Shown here: positions 56,562-64,000 of the stretch, piece by piece | How the letters are laid out: every line of letters starts with the position of its first letter | How positions within the stretch are numbered: the stretch's first letter is position 1 | Source of the DNA: Hetaerina americana | Taxonomy: Eukaryota; Arthropoda; Insecta; Odonata; Calopterygidae | Assembly: GCA_022747635.1 (NCBI GenBank) | Contig: JAKTNV010000260.1 | Location: 186,001 to 250,000, forward strand | Length of the DNA: 64,000 bases | Direction of reading: 5' to 3' | Notes under the pieces: model-generated | Seen by the model: only the letters and a program-made list of their open reading frames with translations | What the model was told of the DNA's origin: nothing | The model's database searches: none | Made by a program: the position numbers and the translations under genes

Positions 56562-56900
56562 CCTCCTCATCGTCCGAGTAGTAGTAGTTTTGAGGGGAGG
56601 CGACCGACAGCTAAGGTCATTTGCGCCATAGGGGAAGGACAGGAAAGGATGAAGGGTGGAGAGAAACCCGGCGTCGGCATTAGCCTACTCTTTACGAAAG
56701 GCGCCAAGGGGTCCGCGGCTTAACGTCCAATCCGACGGACGGCGTACTCACTCAAAGTGCCCTCCACAAAGCACCTCAAGTAGGGATCGAGATACCTCTG
56801 AAAAATATTCAACACCGCCGGGATTTGAACCCACGCCCTCAGGGTAGGAAGCCAGTACGTTAGCCCCCGCACCATCTCGATCCCCTCCTCATCGTCCGAG
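56562..56900 (-). repeat. tRNA-derived SINE with target duplication (unit 2)
   Basis: Counterpart of 17,704-18,042: 17-bp duplications at 56,562-56,578 and 56,884-56,900. Same insertion site, so it predates the macro-duplication. Bases 56,901-57,458 hold nothing recognisable. Confidence 0.9.
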
Positions 56901-57458
56901 GTGTATTGATTACCCTTTGAGGTGTCTTTTGAGTTGAAAGGGAAAAAAACTAGAATTGCATGGCACAAGATCGAATAAGGGATCAAGGAGGATTTTGTTT
57001 CTTCTCTTTAAGTGAACCCATCGAGAACACAGATTTTACAATGTCCCAAATTTTCAATTATGAAGCCGACACGTACAACAGTATTTGTATTCTAAAAATA
57101 TGGTTTGCGATATATGCTTTTGATATCAGTGATTCGCGTTTGGTCATTTTCAGTCAAATCTTCAATGACGAGTTTGCAATGTTTATATTGCCTGTGGGTC
57201 AGTTATCGGAGGTCCGCTGCCGGTTTCATTGACCAATTATTGGCTTTTCCAGGCTCACAACCACGAAATTTTACCACCCATCCATTAACAGGAGCTCTAC
57301 ATACAGCATCATCATCGTAATGAACAGCCTTTTAAAACGACGGTTGAATCTCAGTAGGAGTCACTTCTATAAGTTGCGCTGTTTAAATTCGCCATGCTGA
57401 CATAGAGCAGGAACACGTTCCCTCGTCTCACCTATGGCCAGCATTGTTTCCATAAAGG

Positions 57459-58728
57459 GCCCTTAACCGATGATAAACCTCAATAGGAATCACTTTTCCA
57501 GCAGTTGAAAGTTTTACCAGAGCAAGGTTTAAATCGTGTTGACATAGCGCTAGAACAAATCTCCAAACTTCTGCTTCTCAAAATACACTTGATTAACGTG
57601 ACAACCTCAAACCTGCGCAAATGTGTTAGAGGGGGAATGTTACTTCCACATGCCGCCAGACCAGGAGTGCTCCTGGAAGTCATTGTGTTTGTAGTACTAG
57701 GACACGTCTCTATACTTCCGCTTCTCAGAATACACTGGGTGAATGAAACGATTTAAAACTTGCGCATGCGTGTAGTGGAATAATGTTACTTTCACATGCC
57801 GAGACTAGGAGTGCTTCTGAAAGTCATTTTGTTCGTAGTACTAGGACACGTCTCCAAACTTCCGCTTCTCAAAATACATTGGATGAATAAAACGATATCA
57901 GAACTGCGCATGCGTGTTGGAGGGTAATGTTACTTCCATATGCCAAGACAAAAAGTGCTTCTGAAGGACATTTTCTTTGTATTACAAGAACATGTCTCCA
58001 TACTTCCCCTCCTCAAAATACACTGGTTGAATAAAAATTACAACGACCTCAAACCTGGGCTGGCGTGTTTGGGCGAATGATACTTTCTGGTGCCCAGATC
58101 AGGAGTTATTCTAACCGTCATGTTTTTGTAATACTACAACCAGTCTCCATACTTCTGCTTCTCAAAAAACACTGGATGAATACTGCATAGACCTCAAATC
58201 TGGGCATGCGTAATGGATGGGAATGTTACTTCCACGATTGAAGACCAAGAGTGCATCTACAGGTCATTCATTTTCCAGAATTGGAACACGTCTTCATACT
58301 TCCGCTTCTCAAAACCATCTGGAAGTATGCAACGACCTCAACCCTGGGCATGCGTGTTGGAGGGGAATGTTACTTCCATATGCCAAGACTAAAAGTGATT
58401 CTGAAAGGCATTTTGCTTGTAGTGCTAGAACACATCTCCAAACTTCCGCTTCTCAAAATACGCCAAATGAACGCAACGCTCTCATACCTTCGCATGCCTC
58501 GGAATGTTACTTCCAAGAGCCTAGAGACCAGGATTGCTTATGGAGTTCATTTTGTTTTTTTACACTAGAACATGTCTCCATACTTCATCCGCTTCTCGAA
58601 ATACACTGTATGAATAGTTTAACGACCTCAAACCTTAGCATGCCTGTTGAGAGGTAATGCAGCTTCCACATGTCTACTGACCAGGAGTGCTTCTAGAGGT
58701 AATTTTGTTTGCATAGCCTACAAGCACG
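57459..58728. repeat. 145-bp satellite (unit 2)
   Basis: Counterpart of 18,601-19,870 with the same copy number and the same copy-specific variants, so the array has not expanded or contracted since duplication. Confidence 0.9.
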
Positions 58729-60120
58729 TGTGTGGATTTTGGTTTTCAGCCAAACCTCGTGCCTTCAATCTTTATTTTTTTATATAATTCTTTACACAGA
58801 CGATTAATTCAGAATTTAAATAAAATAGGAAACTGGGCATTGAGAGGATGTGTAAAATCCCAGATATTATGAATAAAAAAGGGATTGGACCGAGGAGCTG
58901 GAAGTGATTGAATCATCATATAAAGTGACCACTATTCTCATGCATAATGTGATAGCGTGACTTAGTGATTACCGTACCCATCATTCAAAATGCCGCCAGG
59001 TTAGTATATGGTTGCGATTTTAGGACTTCATACAACTGTAAGTAGTTATTAATATTATGTAGGAACGAATGAAACAGTTTTGGTTTCATTTCATTAAGAA
59101 CACGATGAAAATTTATTTAAATATTAATTAATAGGACTTGTATCATGTCAAATTTCAGGAACTCTAACATTTCTTCCTGTTGAATGTTAGTTAATGTGAC
59201 ACATTTAGATATAACTGTCTACTGAGCTGTGTGTTCAGAAAATAACGGGAAATGTTTTTTTTTTCGCGGATTTGGACAGTCTAATAGTCAAGATTTTGTT
59301 TTTAATATGTTAGTATGCAAGCCCCTTTAAGAATGATGACATTTTCACCCGTGTTCAATTGTTTAATATTTGTCTATGTGGCAGACGCTAAGGTAGGACG
59401 GACGGTGAGATATTTATTTTTATTAATATAAAGATTGTACGGAAAATTTCACACGAGCGGCACAGTAATGGGCAAAAGGCTGGTCGAATGAAAGGTTGTG
59501 GGAATTGGCGTGTGAAGGGATAGGAAGAGAAGAGAGTGAGGCAGAATTGCAGGAGTAACGGTGATTATTCATTCGAATAGATAAGGGGGTAATGCATTTG
59601 CCTCTGTCAAAGGAAGTGCAATGTTTGCATGAAAAAAGATAAATTATGTTTTTTGATAGGCAATTAGTGTGGGATCGTGGTGAGGGGGCAATGAGAGAAT
59701 GTAGGGAGTGGGGAGTAGACCTAATAAGAAGACAGGTTTAACATCGGGGATGGTTGCAAGTAGGGGAAATATCAGGAAATTTGTCACGGGGGGGGGGTGC
59801 CGAAGGGTTGGTGGATCTAAGAAGGTTTTTGAGATTGGCGGGTCGTCTGTTTGCATGACATGGGCATTGGGGTAGTAAGGATGAGTTCGCGTCATTGTCA
59901 TGTCAAATAGGAGATAGTTCTTCAAGAAAGGTTTTCAGTCTGTGTGATCCGGGGAAATAGGTGGCGCAAAGGTTGAGTCCTGCGTCAGATGTGAGCTTGT
60001 TATTGTGTGGTGTGTGTGGTCGGGTGGAGTGGCGCATTTTATTTTTTTAGCGTTTCTGGTTAACTGTATTTGAGGAGTGCAAGATGTAGATTGTCAAGGT
60101 ATTTGTTGAGAGTGGCTGTT
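58729..60120. other. No recognisable gene (unit 2)
   Basis: Counterpart of 19,871-21,262. Confidence 0.35.
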
Positions 60121-60163
60121 GTGTCGCCAACCACGCGACATTATTCTGGTGTCAGGTGTAGGG
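60121..60163 (+). other. LTR terminus and primer-binding site (unit 2)
   Basis: Counterpart of 21,263-21,305. Confidence 0.55.
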
Positions 60164-60376
60164 TCGCACAGAAATCTTGAGTCTCGAACCCGTAACCTAA
60201 AACATAATCCCCCAAGTGGTTCATTAACATTCCAAGATAATTTTTCAATTCCTCATCAAAATACTGGAATCTTATCCACTGATAATTTTGTTTTTTCCAT
60301 TTTGTGTATGTTAGTTGAACTTATTGCTCTGGCTAATCTAGTGTAACCTGCATTCATTTTCATATTTCTGTGTCGC

Positions 60377-61190
60377 GTGCTACTGTTTACCGTCATGGCC
60401 ATGCCTAGTTATTCCCCGCTAAACCATTTCTCTCCCCATTTTGAGTCGACTTCACTAAGGGGTTCCACTACCCAAAATGATTTCGATCCTACTGTGCACT
60501 CCATTGAGCCTGCCACCGCAGCCTCTCCTACAGGGAATAATCCATTCACAAGCAACACATTGGGGAACCATGTCTATTTCATTCTGAACTTTAGCGGTGA
60601 CGATGATGTGACGGTCGAAAAATTTTTAGAATGCTTAAAAATCACGAGGCACCTTAGCTCTTAGAATGAAACATATACTCTTTGCGTAACCCGTTTACAC
60701 CTGCATGGGCCGGAGGCAGAATATGCTTTGGCCAATCCTCACATTCTAGAGAGTCTGAAAAGTTTTTCCAGAAACCCGCGTAAGAAGTTCTTAGCTCGCC
60801 TTATCCTCCTCTCCCTAGAACGGATGTTTTCCAATTGCGTTCAACTACTGGCTTCAGCAAAAGTTAATACAGTGCAGAACTCAAGAAGCGCTCGCTTTTT
60901 GCCCCAAAATAACTCTGCCGGTAGTATACCCGCCTCGTACGAAGCTCCTATGCGGCCGAATGCTACAGATAACACCTCAAATACCGGATACACTGCAAAA
61001 TGCTTTTCCTGTGGGTGCGCGGGCCACATAGCTCGCGATTGTCGCTCTAAAACTCGAGCTTGTTTTAACTGCGGAGCAAGGAGACATATTTCCCGAGACT
61101 GTCCCCCGCTATGCATCGGAATATGTAAGGAAGTTGGCCACCTTCCAATTAATTGTCCAGAGCGCTCAAACCGAATGGCCACGGGAAACG
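60377..61190 (+). pseudogene. gag: gag of the RT-less Gypsy derivative (unit 2 side)
   Basis: Same deleted-capsid Gag as 21,519-22,330 but about 2 percent different. A TAG at 60,662-60,664 interrupts the capsid here, while the third zinc knuckle is uninterrupted (frame 60,728-61,246). The two copies have therefore gained different lesions. Confidence 0.85.
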
Positions 61191-61778
61191 GGATGACCCC
61201 GACCAGCGGGTTGGGGAAGACCTCATCCTATCCATCACTCCAGTGAAAGGAATGACGATTAGCGTGCAGATTATAGGAAAATTACGTCACTTCCTTGTAG
61301 ACACAGGCGCGGCGGTCACGATACTTCACGAAAGAGTGTTCCTTTTAGATACATTAGGAATAGCCCCGTACGACCGCGCGTGAGTGAGAAGCGCCTCAGG
61401 TCATGCATTGATTGCAAACGGTCAGAGTCGCGTACCTTTCTGTATAGACAATCGTGTTTACCCTCATGATGCTTTAGTAATAAATCTAGGGGACCCACTC
61501 AATGAAGGCATATTTGGCTTGGATTTTATGAAAAAGTATCGTAGCTAGATTTATTTGAGAACAAGACCATTAAATTTGAACCTGACCACATGATGTCTTT
61601 AGAATCTGTTTGCAGTAAAGGTGAGGAAGTAGATTTCATTTCGTGCGAGAATCCCCCATTAGGACCCTGCGAAGAGGCCGACACGGTGCAACACTGTTTC
61701 ATAAACTGAATGACTTCGTGGAGAAAGGCGATGGGACGGGTTCAAGGAGTTCCCATTAGTCCGGCTACTTTTACGATG
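61191..61778 (+). pseudogene. Retropepsin remnant (unit 2 side)
   Basis: LRHFLVDTGAAVTILHERVF keeps the D-T-G motif in the frame 61,153-61,383, where the TGA seen at 22,422 is absent. The RT and RNase H are deleted as in the unit 1 copy. Confidence 0.8.
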
Positions 61779-62680
61779 AGAAAAATGTGCTATAGAAAGT
61801 TGACCCTTTGGAGATTGAACCAAATTTTACAATATGTGCACCCAAAAATATGCGGAAATTCATTTTGACTCGTTGCCACGATAATCCCCTATCAGGAATC
61901 ATCGCGGAATCGAGAAAATGGTGGAAATCGTCCAGCGACACTTCAACTGGAAAGGCTGTTATTCGGACACCCTCCAGTACGTTCAGCATTGCATCGAATG
62001 CCAAAAGAGCAAATTACGCGTGAATAATATTCCATTACAGCCAGTGGTTGAAGCCGCCTACCCAATTGAGTAATTAGTTTTGGATATTGTTGGACCACTA
62101 CCCCTATCCCTCCGAGTTAACCGATATCATTTAACTCGCCAAGATTATTTCACAAGATATCATGAAGCCTTTACCATTCCAGATAAATCGGCCAAAACAG
62201 TAGCTGGATTTTTTGTCGAGCACATAATTTGCCGTCACGGTGTGCTTAAATATTTACTGGCAGACAGAGGTGCAAACTTCACTTCAGAACTAAGGAAAAA
62301 CGTTTGCAGGGAACTGAAAATAAAATCTATCTTCACTTCTCTCCATATAACCCCGCCTCAAATGGTCGTCTAGGGCATGCACACCATTCCTTTGCTTCCA
62401 TGACTCCCCATTATGCAGCCCAAGACCACTCTGATAGGGACGAACAACTGGGCTTTGCATTGCTCACTTATCGAGACAGCAAGCACCAAGCAAGCACCAA
62501 GTGGTCAAGCACGGAAGTTAGTTTCCCGTTGGAGAGGACCCTCCAGAACAGTTAAAGTTAGAAGCTCGGTTACCGCAGACATAGAGGACCTGAAAGACGG
62601 AAGAAGTCTCCTAGCTCATATGCGTAACCTTTTACCCTCACCGCTAGATAATCCCTTACCCCTGTTTTTAGGTGGCGGCA
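61779..62680 (+). pseudogene. Gypsy integrase fragment (unit 2 side)
   Basis: Reads RCHDNPLSG, the frame 62,080-62,373 (MDIVGPLPLSLRVNRYHLTRQDYFTRYHEAF through LLADRGANFTSEL), then the shared two-base break and NGRLGHAHHS. Best preserved of the four related fragments: the second catalytic Asp is present, but the Glu is Gly. It ends at the LINE A junction, unlike 23,816, where the integrase tail continues. Confidence 0.85.
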
Positions 62681-64000
62681 TGACATGGAAGCCCTACAAC
62701 TACAGACCATGCACGAGCCCTCGAAGCAACCGAACCTAAATACAAATTCTCAGTCGTTTCCTCCTCTCCATAACCCTTGGCAAAACCATGAAACCGAAAT
62801 CGTGGAGACCCCTCAATCATCTCTTAACTCTCCCCCAACCTCCGATCAACACCCTCCGCCACCCTCTGGACAACACTCTCCCTCAATCAATGACCAATCA
62901 TCAACCGCAAATATAAGAACTGCTCTATTGAGCATAATTACGAAACTTCTCTCTCCTACTGACAATAAAACCCTTATTAGAATCTTCACCAATGACCTTA
63001 TACCAGCCCTTCTTCAACTTGTAAATGGTGCCTAATTCACAAATAAACAACCACTTCCTTAAAGTTTTACAATGGAACATAAATGGCATAAAAAACAAAA
63101 AAAAAAAAGCTTGAAAAACCACTACAACACGAAGGCGAGCCCTTCAAAAGCTCCTATTTACCAAAAATATCGCAATTCACTCACCGCCTTTACCTACCCC
63201 CTTCCATCATCACCCCCACTCCTCCAATATCCTGGATAAAGTTCTATTATCCGCAGATATCGCATTCCAAATCCTTAACCTAGATAATTCAGCCTCGGAC
63301 CACTGCCCTATATTTTACTGCATTCCTACCCTCCTTCATACAACCAGAACCAACTAGAAGAGTTAATTGGAAACTATTTAAAGAAAACTGCTTGGCCATT
63401 AACCTTGTCCCATCTCCTGCTAGCACTCCAGACAGCATAGAGAAAGCGGCTCAAGATTTCACAAGCACCTTAACCAAAATCATTCATCGCTCTTGCTACC
63501 CTCCTTATCCGGCCTCCATCGCTGGTGCCACACTACCTCTGGATATATTGCGCCTAATTTCACTTAGAAACAAGGCCAGAGTCCTCTGGCAACGCACTCA
63601 TCTCTGCCAAGATAAAATCGGCTTCATTGCACCTCGAAACCTTGTAACATACAAAACTAGAAAACATTGGGAAAAAACTTGGCATGAGAAAATAAGTTCA
63701 CTCTCACATAAGGATAATTCAGTATGGACCCTAGCCCACTGTCTGCAAAGGAAAAAGGTACCCACCCCGCCAATACCACATAATGGGGGAGCACTATACG
63801 ATGACTGCTACAAAGCAAATACCTCTGCCGACTCCTTCGAATGCATTTTTAAAAACAATAATACATCCTTGTTGGATTCAGAAGCGTTGATCAGCGTCTC
63901 TGGCCTGTCACTTTGCCCATTCCACATATTCCTGGAAATTACTCCTTAAGAACTTTACTCCATTATGTCCCACTCCAAAACCAAGTCATCACTGGGACCC
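62681..64000 (+). pseudogene. LINE A, third copy (runs off the window)
   Basis: ORF1 tail MEALQLQTMHEPSKQPNLNTNSQSFPP, the LQWNINGIKNK ORF2 start, the same endonuclease deletion, and an RT N-terminal frame from 63,392 to 63,949 (185 codons). It keeps six bases at 62,700 and a Tyr codon at about 63,497 (CTACCC) where copies 1 and 2 have a TAA. It has its own stop at 63,947 and no mariner at 63,377. Confidence 0.85.

Larger units (their letters stand above)
38952..60400. repeat. Macro-duplication unit 2
   Basis: Direct repeat of 1 to about 21,550. Differences are the junction at 40,327, the mariner at 41,623, loss of about 0.9 kb at 46,062-46,100, a 52-bp gain near 47,455, and a diverged island (45,730-47,500). 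After about 60,400 divergence from unit 1 rises to roughly 2 percent and homology breaks at 62,680. Confidence 0.9.

Overview
The window looks like transposon-dense nuclear DNA from an arthropod, probably an insect. The base is AT-rich intergenic sequence packed with Ty3/Gypsy elements carrying an errantivirus-like env gene, Jockey-clade and RTE-like LINEs, a Penelope-like reverse transcriptase fragment, piggyBac and mariner remnants and tRNA-derived SINEs. I see no convincing host gene, no rRNA or functional tRNA gene, no CRISPR array and no bacterial-style operon. The species cannot be named from the sequence alone.\n\nThe main architecture is a roughly 39-kb direct duplication. Bases 1 to about 21,550 recur at 38,952 to about 60,400. 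Most of that span is almost identical, but unit 2 carries a 753-bp mariner insertion, lacks about 0.9 kb of unit 1, and contains islands of several percent divergence. Unit 1 layout: env tail fused to gag zinc knuckles and an integrase scrap (1-1,965); Jockey-like LINE A (1,966-4,480); piggyBac remnant with a nested SINE (5,200-6,640); an old 0.9-kb direct repeat (7,190-8,100 and 10,745-11,650) bracketing an LTR with core promoter and primer-binding site and two LINE RT scraps; a 410-bp inverted repeat pair (11,926-12,336 / 14,797-15,208) around a Penelope RT and a LINE RNase H remnant; an RTE-like endonuclease remnant (16,550-17,535); a SINE with a 17-bp target duplication (17,704-18,042); a 145-bp satellite (18,601-19,870); and an RT-less Gypsy derivative (21,263-24,009).\n\nThe segment 24,010-38,951 is seen once. 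It holds an unrecognised post-pol ORF, a 5' piece of LINE A, an inverted LTR fragment, a nearly intact Jockey-type LINE B on the minus strand (about 26,506-31,590), and the best preserved Gypsy element (31,597-40,024): LTR, tRNA-Leu-like primer site, gag, protease, RT, RNase H, integrase, an accessory ORF built on a 231-bp coding minisatellite, a splice-acceptor-like site and a broken env. Env runs into unit 2 and is cut in its membrane-anchor region by the same env::gag junction seen at the window start.\n\nFrom about 60.4 kb the second unit drifts from the first. At 62,680 it switches to a third LINE A copy that lacks some lesions shared by copies 1 and 2. Four copies of one dead integrase share the same two lesions, and all three Gypsy::LINE A junctions coincide. 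This indicates spread by DNA-level duplication, not repeated retrotransposition. Nothing here forms a working pathway; the interest lies in how a repeat array grows, converts and fuses element genes.
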